This document shows, one piece after another, positions 9,010 through 22,199 of a DNA stretch of 64,000 nt (position 1 is the first letter of the stretch; each line of letters begins with the position of its first letter). The translations under genes were made by a program, and so were the position numbers. The notes under the pieces were generated by a model that made no database searches, was not told the origin of the DNA, and worked only from the letters and a program-made list of their open reading frames with translations. Origin of the DNA: Limnoperna fortunei (Eukaryota > Mollusca > Bivalvia > Mytilida > Modiolidae). The stretch spans positions 43,973,899 to 44,037,898 of the forward strand of contig OX104125.1 in NCBI GenBank assembly GCA_944474755.1, written 5' to 3'.

Positions 9010-12000
9010 GGCAGTATAAAGTAAGTTATATTATATGTGTCGACACATGAATAATTACAACTTGGGTGAGAAATCGTTTATTATAGTGAATACGTTGCTA
9101 ATTATTTGTATTTCGCTTCTTCAGCCGATCACAAAAATAAAAACTCAATTTTTAAAGGGGTATGCAAATCGCAGTCTTCAATTTACTAAATAATTTTCAA
9201 ATTTACATCATAAAAAAATTAGCTGGAAACATACATCAGCAGCTTTTGATGGTAGTGATATGGCTGTAGATCACCTGAGGCGGTATGACATGTTAACTGC
9301 AGGCAGTTACCATGGTTAGCCATTTATTCAGGTTTGCATACTTGGCCTGACACCAAACCGTCATTGACCGTAAATTATATTTTGATACTTGACACATGGA
9401 ATGTTTATTTCTATAGTATTTCCCTTATCATTAGTTTTTAATTCTTGATTCCATAACAGTTCTAACTCTGTCACTTGTGGGCAGTTTCTTCTTCTTTTTA
9501 ATGGGCAGCTAAGGGTTTTATCTGGCTTCCACCCCCCCCCCACTCAATATAAACTAGACCCTATGATATAGCAAAAAAACAAACAAACAATAATTGACAG
9601 ATATACCAAATATTATATTTATTTTAACTAATTAATGTATAATATGGAGTAGGCATTGCCAAAATGCGAGCACAGACTATAAAGTCCTTTATTATCAATT
9701 TTTAATGTGCATTTCATAATTGACGTAACTTCCGACTGGGACTAGTATAACTGAGTTGAAATTTATAGGTTCCTGCTTCCGAACACCCTAAAAGTGCCTC
9801 TAAATTCCAGTGGTCACGTAACGTCTTTCTTTGAAACGGTGAAGTCACATGAAATGTAATTTGATTGTCAGTTTTTAAAGATCAATTAGAGATTGCAAAA
9901 AATAGTATGAAATTTTTGTTGTTAATTTTAAATATAACATTTATTTTTTCATTGATGTCAACTTTATTTTCAAGTCTTTCTTAAAATTATTTTTAGTACT
10001 TTTCTTCATTCACTTTGTTACAGTTTTTTTTGACGATATCAACTTCCGGACGAGAAAAAATCAATATCAGCATTAAGCAGATTTTGATCACGTGATTTCA
10101 TTTTGATCACATGACACATAATTGCTGTAGAGCTCATCGCTCTTCGAGGGCAGCTTCAGCTTCGCTGCAAGCTGTGCTCACTATAATTTTTCTTTTGCTA
10201 CTCTAAAGCTAAGTCCTTAAAAATCATTTTGAAGCAGACACAATTTTAACTCCAAAAACAGATTAGAACATTAGCATCTGGCTTCTGATTGGCCAATCCT
10301 GTATCTATGGAATATTCATGAAATTTCATATGATACACCCACATGTGATAAAGAATTGTAACAGAATCAACCATGTATGGTTATCTATTTTTATCAAATA
10401 TTTAATTTTTTTTAACAAATGACAGTCACGAAAGAAACATGCATCATTGTCTATATCTTAAATCTTATTTTATGACATTTTATTCTGAAACAAGAATTCA
10501 AAATAGAAGGATTTCAAGATATTTATATTATGTATCACCACGATACTGTTAAAGATAGGCCAGTAAATAGTTTATGCCCATAATAGTTCATACATTGTTA
10601 TTCACGTTTTAATGGAACAGCTCGACTCATTACATTGTTCTTCCATTCAACCTTGATCTTCACCAGTTGTTTGTTTGAGATTGCATAGATACTGAGTCAT
10701 GTATATTTTCATGCAAATTATATGCATTTAAAAATAGTTGTTGTTAATGTATTACAATGGCAACAAATTTTGTTTTATTTGCATACACAAGTAGTAAGAT
10801 GGTTCAAACACAGATTGTTACCATTAATGAACAAATATGTAAGACCATCTAGTATGTAATTGTTTATTTTTAGTGCAGAACCCACATTTCATAAGAGCAG
10901 ACGACAGATTTACGACCAAGGTTCATATGGCTCATGAAATCATGTAAAAGTTGCGAAATTTGTAAAATAAAATTCAAGGCCTTCAAAATTCATGGATTCC
11001 CTAAAATATAATAATAAAAATCATGCAAAATCATGAAATTCCCTTTCATTTGTATAACAAACAAAATTTCTATTGCACCATTATTTCCTATTCTATGTAA
11101 AATGCAAGTTTCAATGACACTGTCATGGTAGAATCAGTCATGGAAAATGATCACAAGGTCCTAGAAAAGTCAGAAAATATTGAGACAAAAAGATGCATGA
11201 GCTATTTAATGATTGACTGACATCCACTGGTACGGTTTAAACATGATTTACAACCCGTCGTAAGTCGAACAACTTTTTTGTTAAATAGGGACCTAAGCCA
11301 GTCGGACGTCGTACATTTTTTTTTTAAATAGGGGCCTACATTATATCTTCCCTTAAAAAGCCTACGATTAAATCTCCAAATTGGCAATTCATTATTTTTT
11401 TAAGAATTGCTTGGCAACATATATAAAGATAAGAAGCTATAAATTGCTATAAAACTTTCATGTTTTAAGAAAAAATATGTCAATACACTTTCCCTGTTCC
11501 AGATGAATTTAAACAATATTGTCTAAAACATGTAATATTAAACAATATGTCTCTAATTTCAGAATTACATTGTCTTGAAAACTGACATTATAATTTGCTT
11601 TTTGTGTTCAGTATTAAAGAGTAACAATTTCTTAAATCAAGAAACAACCTACAGAAATGTGACAATCCAGTGTAACAAATTTAATGTTTGTGAATTCAAA
11701 TATTCAACCAAGTTTAAATAATTTAATTTGCTTTGTAAGCTGAAATCTGATTGGTCAATTCAAATCGAGCAACCCATATTATAAGATATGACTTGCATGA
11801 CCTATGACCTATTCTTACGCGGTTAAAATTCAGATAGTTCTATAATGTCATCGACGTTTTTACCATGTAAATTGCTTCACAGTTTATTAGGTGTAAACAG
11901 ACCCAAACCATATTATATCGTATAACCTGTTCAGAAATTTGAAGTATTCCTCAAATAACATTGGAATTTATGCTTGATATATGTGTATTTTACTCAAGTT

Positions 12001-12460
12001 CTTATTTATTACAAAACAAAAATGAGATTCGTTTGGTTGAATATATTAGATGACACTTACAGGGGTTTGCATATATGCTTAATAATAATTTACATTGAAA
12101 AACAGTAATTATGTACCAGTTCATTAAAGTACCAGTAAATTCTAGAATTCTGCAATTCTATTTTTCTGCATTACATCACACCTGTAAACTGACCAATCAG
12201 ATAACAGAATTATATTTACTTCCATTGACCAACTTATTAAAACATATCTGAATTCTTGCAAACCTCTAATTTAATGACAAATGTCATAATGTTTAAATCC
12301 TGTTAAATTTGTTTTGAATGAAAAAAGGTTTTGATAGACAGAAGACATTAATCTTAATTTTGTCCACCATATCTTTTAATGTTTAGGGGATAGTGTTCAA
12401 ATTTTGATCCTTAATACAAAGATCTTCTTAATTGGAAAGTTTTTAGATGTGTGTATTTAT
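9010..12460. other. Intergenic stretch, no gene seen
   Basis: AT-rich, with many short unrelated frames. A C-run lies at about 9532. A GC-richer piece at 10125-10185 (gctcatcgctcttcgagggc, then cagcttcagcttcgctgcaagctg) forms a small hairpin and looks like the end of a decayed repeat. Nothing supports a coding region. Confidence 0.5.
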
Positions 12461-12464
12461 GAAT

Positions 12465-12645
12465 AGGATATTACAGGGTAGTGAGTTCAAGACTGACTTC
12501 AGGCTCCAAGCCAACAGTAATTGACAAGAGTTTGATCCCATTTTCCTGTTGACAGTGAGGTTTTCAGCAGTTAAAATCTATCTTCTGTAACTGGATACCA
12601 TGATAATGCTGAAAGTTGCATGAAACTGTATTCAGACGAAGAAAA
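12465..12645 (+). mobile_element. Very degraded SINE
   Basis: Recognisable only from collinear fragments: 'gagttcaagactgac', 'agtaattgacaagag', 'attttcctgttgac', 'aactggataccatgataatg' and 'gctgaaagttgc'. It is the oldest-looking copy of the family here. Confidence 0.5.
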
Positions 12646-12964
12646 CAGTTCCTTAACAGATTCTAATAACGAAATTGCCTATTTTAGCTCATTGCGAGCA
12701 TTGAACCTGGAAAAACAAATGTAAGCCGATGCTGTGTTTACTAGGTTTTTCTTGTCATCAGTTCAGTATATCACGTATTTTAGTGTCAATGATGAAAACA
12801 TGTCAGAAAATAGAATTCATTACATTACAGTCAGAAATATTAGTTAACAGAATGTTTTTTTGTAAGCCGCATCAAAACTGTATTAGATTTGATTTTCTAA
12901 TAGTTTTCACATATTGTAATGACTATACGAAAACTTGAAAAGTATGTGCATTGCCATCTAATAG

Positions 12965-13175
12965 TATTTTTTATACTTCGAAGAGGGGGTATACTGTTTA
13001 CCCTTGTCCTTGTTCGTTCCTCCAATCGTAAAAAAAAAAATTCTGTCACTGTTTTCTTAACCACTATTGGATCCAGAAGCATGATATTTTGCATATTGCT
13101 TTATCCATGTGGTGTATAGTGAGTTTATGCTCCTTGGTCATCAAGTTCTGCTTTTTTGTGCCATCAGTACTCAAA
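12965..13175. repeat. Interspersed repeat (family R1), copy 2
   Basis: Collinear with 5225-5430 (cgaagagggggtatactg, agaagcatgatattttgcat, tttatgctccttggtca). Same orientation. Confidence 0.6.
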
Positions 13176-13420
13176 CATTTTCACAATGGGCCATAAACAA
13201 ATACAGAAATACAAGCCTTGAAGTATATATTTCCAGCCCTTAATTGAAGCATGATTGACTCGGCGACAACCTCATGCCTTTGATTGTAGGGGATTGAGCA
13301 TAACAATTCTGTTTCATTGTATCCTCAAAACTTCGAATTTTTAAAAATTTGTTATTACTGCTGTTTTCATATTACTTAACAATTCATGAGACCTGAATAA
13401 CCCGTTTCTTTTATTGAATC

Positions 13421-13682
13421 GGGGCCTCGGTGGCCGAGTGGTAAAGGTAGTTTATCTACTGATGATCAAGTGATCTGTCAACACTGAGGTTGCGGGTTCG
13501 AGTCCCACTGCGGGCTGGGTGTACTGGACTCCAATCTTAGTTGACAAGGATTGCCAGTTTTTCTACTGAATGTAGGGGGGTTCTCTCCGGGAACTCCGGC
13601 TTCCTCACCCAATAAAAACTGGATGCCATGAATAGCTGAAAAATTGTTGAAAGTGGCATTAAACATCATTCAAACAAACTAA
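13421..13682 (+). mobile_element. tRNA-derived SINE, full length
   Basis: Head ggggcctcggtggccgagtg, B box gcgggttcgagtccc, full body including 'aataaaaactggatgccatg', and tail 'gaaagtggcattaaacatc' followed by a (CAAA)-type run. A short minus frame across it is an artefact. Confidence 0.92.
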
Positions 13683-13689
13683 CAAATCA

Positions 13690-16600
13690 TTTATTGAAAT
13701 AGCTTACTATTACTGATTTGCCAAGAGTTGTCTTTCTTTTGGTTCTTAAAGCAAATTAAGTAAAAATTTTCTATGAACTCGCCCCACTTTGTGTTCTTTC
13801 ATAATTTTTTTTAAATATTGTTTTCTTTTGATACAGCTAGCCTCAACTTAACGTGTTCAGTCCTTCTGCACTTTTGAACACCTAGAGTCTTCACCATTGG
13901 TCATTCCGATACATGACCTTGAAAATGGTCACAAGGTTAATAAATTTTGCAAATTAGTGTTTTCTCCAGTTGGTCTCCCAGTTTGCTGTGTTCGGTCATG
14001 ACATTTAAGTATTAATTATTGTTAGTATTTTTTCTGTGATTTGTTTCAATTGTTTGTTTGTTGTAAATTTCTCGTGTTATGTTCAATTGTTAATTGTACA
14101 GAATTGTGTCGTTAAATAGATTTCATTACTTATTACCCGGTTATTTTGTAAAGTATGAATCTTCTGTGCACTTGGTGGGACAATTGCATAAAAAATTGTT
14201 TTAAGATTTTATAAAGCCACTACTGTACTTAGTTTAAGCCGAATTTTGCTGTCTGTCATAGTAATGGGACTAAATTCATACACTCACAAAAAAGCGAGAT
14301 TTTGATTATTCATTCTTTACTAAGCTGTGTATTTTGTTAACTTTTGTCTTGTGTCACTTTAAGACCATTTGAATATCCTGCCTGTGTATTATACGCTAGA
14401 AATCAAATAAGTTAAGTAAATGAATTACTTGAAAGAAAATTTGATTGGATAGGTACTGTACACCATTGCATATTACACGCAGCAAAATACGGTATTGATA
14501 CATTTTTAATATTCACTTTTCTGTTGAAAAAATAAAGTTTAATATTATGTTAATTAATGAGGCATCAAATGCAAGCCTGTTGCCACAATAAAAAAGCTTT
14601 GGGGAAAGGGGAAACGATCAGTAAATGTGGGTGAGCATTGTTAATTTTTATATCTGGTAGATCCAGAACTACATTTTTAATATGGGTTCATTTACCTATG
14701 AAAACAATCATTAATGTGGTCACATCTACGTTTTAAATGGTTAGAATATCTGTAAAATATGTAAACATATACAGGCAAGGATCTAGGATTTAAATTCAAA
14801 CACACAGATCAAGCTTGCTAAGAGCATATGTTTTATGCAAAAATCTTATCTGCAAGAACATTATTTTTAGATCGGTCCATTAAATGACCTATTAACCCTA
14901 CCTGTATTTAAAGACTGCATGTTTTATGAAGCCACTGAATTATTTCTTAACACAGGTTTGACTTTAACATTGCTTCTATCCATCCACAATAAGCTTCAAA
15001 ATGGCTGAGCAAAAGAACAAATCAAATTTCAATGATACTGTAATAGGCCATAATAAAAGAATCCTAGATTCTCTTTCTGTCTGTCCCGATTTGTTTAATT
15101 TCTAAAATCATTTTCAAAAATATTTCGCAGACATAAATTTCAGAAATTTCAGAGTGTCCTTTCAGAGTTTGGTATCGTGGTACCAGTATTTGATTTTCTG
15201 GTAACTTCCGGTTTCAAGATATTTTTATATTAAAGAAGACAAGTTCCTTGCCATTATTTACCATAAAAATGGCCCAAAACTGAAACATGACAAATTAAAA
15301 TGTCATGCCATATTTTTAGAAATGTTAAATAAAAATCTAGACTGTTTTATTAAGGCCTAAATATATATGTATGTAAAGCATTTATTGTAACAAAAACTCA
15401 TATTCAGTCAATCAGTCAATGTATTTAGAAGTGCAGGTCACTTTTTCTGTCATCTTTAAGTTTTATACTATTTTTAGCATAATTTTACATGCAACATTTC
15501 ATTCTTCAGTCTTATCATTATGATAAGCCTAAAGTAAAGCAAATGATTTTTTGCCTGAAGGGAGCTATGCCACCTCCTACCTTTTCTAGCACCTCTATAA
15601 ATGAAGGTAATAACAAAATACAGAACACCAAGGAAACTGTCAAAAAGACACATTGGAACCAACAACCAAAAATATTGCAACTACAACAATGGTCTTGAGT
15701 TGGTACAGACATTTCAAAAGAATAAAAAAATAAAGCAGTAACCATTAACTCATGTGGACTCTTCATTTTCCCATGACAATATTTGGTCTGACACCAGTGG
15801 TAGCATTGTAAGTTATCTCCCTTAATTAGAAAAAGAGTTATCTTCCTCTAAAAATGAGTTATCTCCCATCTCATGTGTGCATCTGTTTTATATAATCTTG
15901 GATGAGAATTTATCAAACAGTAAAAAAAATGTTCTCATTTAAATGACTCACCCATCAATTGCTCTCTGATTTTCTAGATTTTATAGTTACATCTTTTTAA
16001 ATTTGTATATAAAAATCTTTTTTTTAATATTTATGAATGAAAATATTTATGGTATACAAATTATATATATAAATATATCTACATTATTATTTTTATTATT
16101 ATCATTGATTGAATGGTTTTCTTTTATGTGGCAGTAAGAAGATGTATGTATTTCTCATATTTTTTGAGAATGTTAAGTTTTCTATATTGGCAATGTCAGA
16201 TATTTTCATGTTGTGGTTTTAGACTTAGCAGTCACCAGACTAATATGTTCCTACATATGTTTCTGGGAATGATCTGTTTATCTTGCATGAGTAACAGAAA
16301 TTGTATATCTTTTCGCGAGTGGAGTGCAGCGAAACAACCAAAATGACAAAACAATTTCTATCATATGTGGAAGACAACTCAGGCTTTCCTAGAAACACAT
16401 GAAAGTACCTATAACAACTCATGATATACTATAGACTCTCCATTGTTTAGTATCCTAGATCTAAATCGGAACACCCGTAACAAGTTAGTATGTTACCATA
16501 TCAACGCTAATGTTTCATGTGTTTTGATTGGATGAAGCAATGAGTGCACGTAAGCTCATATGTGCCTGAAATCGGCCATTTACAGAAGAAATACTGCATC

Positions 16601-17330
16601 ATGTCCTGTAAATGCTATGAATTGTCCACATAAATCAAATTTTTTACAGATTAAATCATATTTTAAACTTGAGTTTCAAGTTTTCACCTTGTCTTACATA
16701 TTGTTATGTGAATTCAGAATGTGTGCACATGTAAGTGCTGATTGAGAAGTGCAATGGTGATCAGTTTTCTATTTTTTAATGATTTATAAAATTGTGTTAC
16801 ATTTCTGTGTATACCCACAAATCTTAGACCATTGGACTTTTTTTTATAAAACTAGAAAAAAATCAGAAAGACCCTGTTTTGAAGCATAAACATTTTGATA
16901 TTAGACATAAAATAGATCACTGTTTTAGGTAATCTGAAATATTATTCATGATAAATTTTGGTGTATGTATGAAAAGTGCAAGTGTTATGTGCATCATGTT
17001 ATAAGATATCAAACTGTTGGAGATACCTCCTTTCCTAAAATTACAAGAAGGTTCACTATATTTGGACATTTATGGGAAAAATGTTTTTCATGTGATAAAA
17101 CAAGTTTCCGTGAAAACTTTTATAACAGACATGAATATTGTTTTTGAACTATTTAAATTTTTCGAAGTAAATAATGGATATTTCTCTGCAAGTTGGCAAA
17201 TTTTAAGACATTTTGGTTATAAAAAATACACTTTTGTGTGAAATACAATACAAAGGTAACACATTTTTATTATTTTTTGTATTATTATTCATAATCATAT
17301 TAGAGATGTAAAGAATCACCTGCTACATCA
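13690..17330. other. Intergenic stretch, no gene seen
   Basis: AT-rich DNA. 15600-15690 shares 'gaaggtaataacaaaatac' and 'actgtcaaaaaga' with 32095-32130 and 52780-52820, so it is part of an unclassified interspersed repeat. 16010-16090 is nearly pure A/T. No frame here has family motifs. Confidence 0.45.
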
Positions 17331-17345
17331 TGTGACAGTTCATTT

Positions 17346-17430
17346 TTGTTTTGTACTGTGTCACTGTACTTTGTCATGTGACAACTCACTGTACTTTGTC
17401 ATGTGACAACTCACTGTATTCTATCATTTG
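17346..17430. repeat. 25-bp tandem repeat, about 3 copies
   Basis: Unit 'tcactgtactttgtcatgtgacaac', with the last copy diverged (ctgtattctatcatttgac). Confidence 0.75.
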
Positions 17431-17807
17431 ACAAATCACTTATTATTTAATAAAATATCCATCAACTATATTGTTGAGGACGAAAGGTCACAATTTTATG
17501 TGTTACTGTCAATACAGTCTTTTATAATGCAAGTTTCTTTCCAGATAATTGATTTCCGAACTAGCGCCATGGCATTGGCAAACATATTTTTGCACGAGTC
17601 TTTCTTATTGTTAATTATCTCCCTTTTTTAACTGGCTTTGTCTGTTCACAAGTCTTTCATATTTTTGAAGATCATTCCACTGTAAACAAAGAGTAAATAT
17701 AGTAAGGAAAAAAAATATAAACCTTTTTGTAGGAATTGGTAACATTTAGTTAGCTTGATACTCAAATTTATTAGTTTCGGAGTGTTTCCTATGTATGTAA
17801 AGATATT

Positions 17808-18080
17808 GTTATCCCCCCCCCCGGAAACTTGTTTGGGGATATATAGGAATCACCCTGTCTGTCTGTCCGTCCGTCTGTCCGTCCGTCTGTCCACATCCCT
17901 TGTTAACTCCTCGTAAACCGCTTGATGAAATTTAATGAAACTTAGCATAAAGGAAGTACATTATATGTAGATGTGCATGAAGGATTTTTATTGACCTCAG
18001 AGATATCATTTAGGAGAGATAATTGGAATTGAAAGCGAGGTGGGGGTATCCCTTTGTGAGTGCTCACAGTCCACAGTTGT
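17808..18080. repeat. Interspersed repeat with C-run and (GTCCGTC)n
   Basis: A run of C is followed by 'ggaaacttgtttggggatat', a ctgtctgtccgtccgtctg tract, and 'gaaatttaatgaaacttagc'. It resembles the repeat inside the kinase intron at 7140. Confidence 0.6.
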
Positions 18081-18325
18081 TTTACCAGAGCTTGAATTAT
18101 TTGCTAGGCCCAGTTAAAAAATGATTGGTACTCATGGTTATTAGGATTTGCTTTGGATTGAATGGGGTTTAATGCCACTTTAAGCATATGTTTAAGACAA
18201 ATCATTATTTCTAAGGTGATTAGAAATACCCAGTGAAAATCTTCACAGTTAGCACGAAACTGGCAATCGTCATCAGTTTAGGTTATATACGCCGATTACA
18301 CCCTGACTGCTCCGCCTGATGCTGA

Positions 18326-18575
18326 GGGGACTCGGTGGCCGAGTTGTTGTGGTGTCACGTGGTCTGTCAACACTGAGATTGCGGGTTCGAGTCTCACTGC
18401 GGGCAGGGTGCGCTCAACTTAAATCTTTTGTGAAGGATTGCCAGTTTTCCTACCAAAGATCGGGGGTTTTCTCCGGGTACTCGGCTTCCTCCCCCAATAA
18501 AAACTGGAGGCCATGATATAGCTGAAAAATTGATGAAAGTGCATGGCGTTAAACAATATTCAAACAAACAAAATT
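18326..18575 (+). mobile_element. tRNA-derived SINE, near full length
   Basis: Head ggggactcggtggccgagtt has a short deletion before 'cacgtggtctgtcaacactg'. B box and body are intact through 'aataaaaactggaggccatg', and the tail ends in acaaacaaa. Confidence 0.88.
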
Positions 18576-18639
18576 CGTTTCGCTGTCTCCCTGGTGGCAT
18601 GTAAGTGTTCCATAGTAAGTAACTAAATACCAGCAATGC

Positions 18640-19445
18640 TCATTAGAGATTATACATCTGTCACATGATGACAAAATCTCTCAAGGCTCACTGACACCAC
18701 CATACACAGTTAAGATTATACACATCTCAATGATGACAAAATCTCTCACTGATAATACAACACTCAGTAAGAATAATACATATGTCACATGATAAAATCT
18801 CACAAGTCTCATTGACACTACAATACTCAGTAACGATTACACATGTCACAGGATAAAATCTTAAGTCTCACCGACACCACAATACTCAGTAACCATGATA
18901 CATATGTCACATGATAAAATCTCTGTCTCACTGACACCACAATACTAAGTAAGGATGATAATACACATCTCAATGATGACAAAATATCACAAGTCTCACT
19001 GACAACACGATACTCAGTAACCATGATACAAATGTCACATGATAAAATCTCACAAGTCTCACTGACACCACAATACTCAGTAAGGATGATAATACACATC
19101 CCAATGATGACAAAATATCACAAGTCTCACTGACAACACGATACTCAGTAACGATGATACATATGTCACATGATAAAATCTCACAAGTCTCACTTTCACT
19201 ACAATAATCAGTAACGATTATACATGTCACAGGATAAAATCTCAAGTCTCACCGACACCACAATACTCAGTAACGATTATACAAATGTCACATGATGATA
19301 AAATATCACAAGTCTCACTGACACCACGGTACTCGGTAACGATTATACAAATGTCACATGATGATAAAATATCACAAGTCTCACTGACAACACGGTACTC
19401 AGTAAAGATGATACAAATCTCAATGATGACAAAATCTCACAAGGC
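18640..19445. repeat. Tandem array, about 60-66 bp units, 12-13 copies
   Basis: Each unit contains 'tctcactgacaccacaatac', 'tcagtaacgatgatacatat', 'gtcacatgataaaatctcac' and 'aag'. Two variants of the second half interleave: gtcacatgataaaat and ctcaatgatgacaaaat. Frames on both strands are repeat shadows. Confidence 0.88.
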
Positions 19446-19449
19446 ATTT

Positions 19450-20260
19450 TCATGCCAAAATTGGTTATCATAAGTAATGAAGCAAATTAAAAAATCAAAG
19501 AATAATTAAATTTAACTAATCAACCCCCAGCGTTGTATTTCGGCAATAAAAAAAGCATCGTATTCCAACATATTGTGCATCTTGGTTTTGATGTTTTATA
19601 TTTATGTCATCTGTATTATGTTAGCTGGACCCTTAAGGGAGTATTTTGCACAAAAAAAAGTTATTATCATGGTGTCCAGTTATTATTGTAAGAGAATGTC
19701 TATAGTGGCTTCCAAGATTTAGTTTTGCTTGAGACACATCAGTGACACACTAGGGGCTTCAAAACGCTCTAGTTGAAATAAATCTATGATTATCTTCAGT
19801 GACAGTTCCGTGTTTATATAATCAATACTAAAGCCTTAGTTTTTTAGAATACATATAAACAATCCCCAAAAGTAGATTTCGAAATCACGTCTGTTGTTGT
19901 AGAATCGAGTTTATACCGGTAAGAAATTCTAATTAGATTATTAAGTTACCAGTTTCTTTGATGCTTTGGGAAATCAAAGACATTGTAGTGAGAAATTAAG
20001 CATTTCTTTTGAAATGTACATAACCTGCCAAAGGGTCATCAACATCCTAGATTTCCATTTGTTCACATCATTACAGATGACGTAAATTCGTTTTCTCAGT
20101 GAAACGGGTACCTACGAAGAGCACGTGCTTCCTTGACGACAGCCACAGCGCGGAGTAATTTAATTTAAAGAACAAAAATACATTGTACACGATCTAAATC
20201 AGGCAATCTAAAGAAAATTATATCTTCACTTTGCTCCCATTTTTGCTATTGTCGCTTCAC
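19450..20260. other. Intergenic stretch, no gene seen
   Basis: No repeat family or coding motif recognised. A slightly GC-richer patch (about 20090-20155) shows no ORF. Confidence 0.4.
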
Positions 20261-20264
20261 GGCT

Positions 20265-20705
20265 ATCATGAGCCTGGCATTTTTTCAAATGAAATAAAAT
20301 GTAAATATAAGAAATTAATATATTATCTGAAGTTTCATTCATGTATGAAAGCGTTGACCGAAGCTCATCAATGTCGCTTCATTGGAACGGTGTGCTTTGC
20401 TAAACGATTTCATTCGTCAATCAAAATTGAACGCATTTTTTTAGAAGTTTCATTGACTTATAAAATCATTGACCGAAGCACATTTCATTGAAATTGTGAT
20501 TAGTCCACGGTTTTTACATAAATACAAATTGAAGGCAAGATTAGGTAAAAGTTAGTACAATAAAAACCTTGTCTTTACAATTTACAACAGGAGTTAAATT
20601 AAGATGACAGCAACATAATTGTTAATATAGAAACGAAGTAGCAAATCCACTATTATAGACAATTCCGACGTAACACATAAGTTAAGAAAATGCTCAAATA
20701 ATAAA
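20265..20705. repeat. Interspersed repeat (family R2), copy 1
   Basis: Collinear with 25808-26205: 'gaaataaaatgtaaatataag', 'gcgttgaccgaagc', 'tacaatttacaacaag' and 'acacataagt' blocks. It has internal inverted pairs around 'gtttcattgac/gtcaatgaaac'. An 86-codon frame inside is not conserved in copy 2. Confidence 0.65.
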
Positions 20706-21000
20706 CATTTATTTGTGTAACAAAGATGCAAATGAAATCAAATTAAACTTACAACAAAAACAATCATAATAGAATTAAGGAAGAGAAAAAAGTCAAAAAC
20801 AAGGCTAGGTATAAAACTTGCCTCTGAAGTCAATGGGATGCTTTTATTTTAGTGAGGGTGGCACTGAAAATATTAACGTGTTGTTCTACGCTCAAAACTA
20901 TCGTTTCCATATATATGAAATATCTATGGAAATTTCTTCGATATGTTTGAAGTTTTGGGAAAAGTTGATGTTAATCTCATTATAGAATGAATATACTATT

Positions 21001-21212
21001 CTACTATTGATCACGTGTTTTGTCGAGGTTGCTGGTTCCAATCTCACAGCAGGCAATATGTACTCGACTTCAATCTTAATTGACAAGGATTGCCAGTGTT
21101 TCTATCGAATGTCGGGGTTTTCTCCGGGTACTCTGGCTTCCTCCCTCAATAAAAAAGGAAGCCATGATATAGCTGAAAAATTGCTGAAAGTTGCGTTAAA
21201 CACCATTTAAAT
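21001..21212 (+). mobile_element. tRNA-derived SINE, 5' truncated
   Basis: Starts at 'ctactattgatcacgtg', so the A box is missing. The B box is degraded, while the body and tail (gctgaaagttgcgttaaaca) are present. Confidence 0.8.
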
Positions 21213-21687
21213 AAACATCAAGGAAAAATGGCATACATTGTCACACTGAGAACCGCATGAACCAGTAGCATCATTTCTTAGGCGGCAGCAATAAAGATCT
21301 AAATTCAATAAACAAATATTGTGTCGCGTGTCACCGTCTTGTACGATCTATATTTTTTGTCCAAGTCCCAGTATGAAACCATTAAGATATAGAATTTGTT
21401 TGTATTGTAAGTGCTCTTTTAAATCGTGAAAAAGGAGAAATATTTCGTAAATTAATATTTCAGTTTATTTCACATTCTGTAAGTATCGGAGAAAAATAGG
21501 AAGTACTAAATTGTGAGTCTATATCGTGGAATACCGAACTATCATTATGTCTGAGAGAAATAGTTTAAAATTTTTAAAATCGCATTTTGGTGGTAAGATA
21601 TCGGTTATTTATGAGGGTCAGTTTCTATTTACAACATTATACTTCAAACAAGCATCGTCTGTATCGTCTATCAACTTCCTCCACCCT

Positions 21688-21895
21688 GGGGGCCTCGGAG
21701 GTTGTGGGTTCGAGTCTTATTGTAGGCAGGGTGTACTCGACTCCAACCTTAATTGACAAGGATTGGTAGTTTTCTTACCGTTGGTCGTGGTTTTCTCTAG
21801 GTATCCGGCTTTTTCCAAGAAAAGCTAGACGCCATGATATAGTTGAAAATTTTCTGAAATGGCGTTAAACACCATTCAAACAAACAAACAAACAA
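21688..21895 (+). mobile_element. tRNA-derived SINE, head internally deleted
   Basis: 'gggggcctcggag' jumps directly to 'gttgtgggttcgagtctta'. The body is present, and the tail 'ggcgttaaacaccattcaaa' continues in (CAAA)n. Confidence 0.85.
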
Positions 21896-22014
21896 TCTCC
21901 CACCCTGTTTCTAAATACATGTATGGTGATTCGCGACAACGTTGTTTCAAGTATTACTGGTGTTAAACGGCTCATAGTAATAACATAGTATTAAGTTATT
22001 AACAACTCAATATG

Positions 22015-22112
22015 GCGGAGGAAGAAATAGATTAAGGTATCCGGACCATAATTGACCACGTGATCATATGTGGTGTCCCGGATGTCCATTGGCGGAGGAA
22101 GACATAGATTAA
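22015..22112. mobile_element. MITE family M1, solo left end with duplicated flank
   Basis: 22036-22092 matches the left 57 bp of the family (GGTATCCGGACCATAATTGA to gatgtccattg). The flank 'ggcggaggaagaaatagattaa' (22015-22035) reappears directly after it as 'ggcggaggaagacatagattaa' (22091-22112). Confidence 0.75.
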
Positions 22113-22199
22113 TTATATTTTTAACCATTTCTCCAGTCGTACCTAATTAATCAAAAAGTTTTCCAGCAGAACATTTGTTCATGTGAATATGCTACTTTT

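Noticed and set aside
13421..13500. SINE heads as functional tRNA genes
   Set aside because: A and B boxes are present, but the acceptor stem does not close, and each head is fused to the same SINE body and tail.
18640..19445. CRISPR array
   Set aside because: Repeats are contiguous, with no unique spacers, and the genome is eukaryotic.
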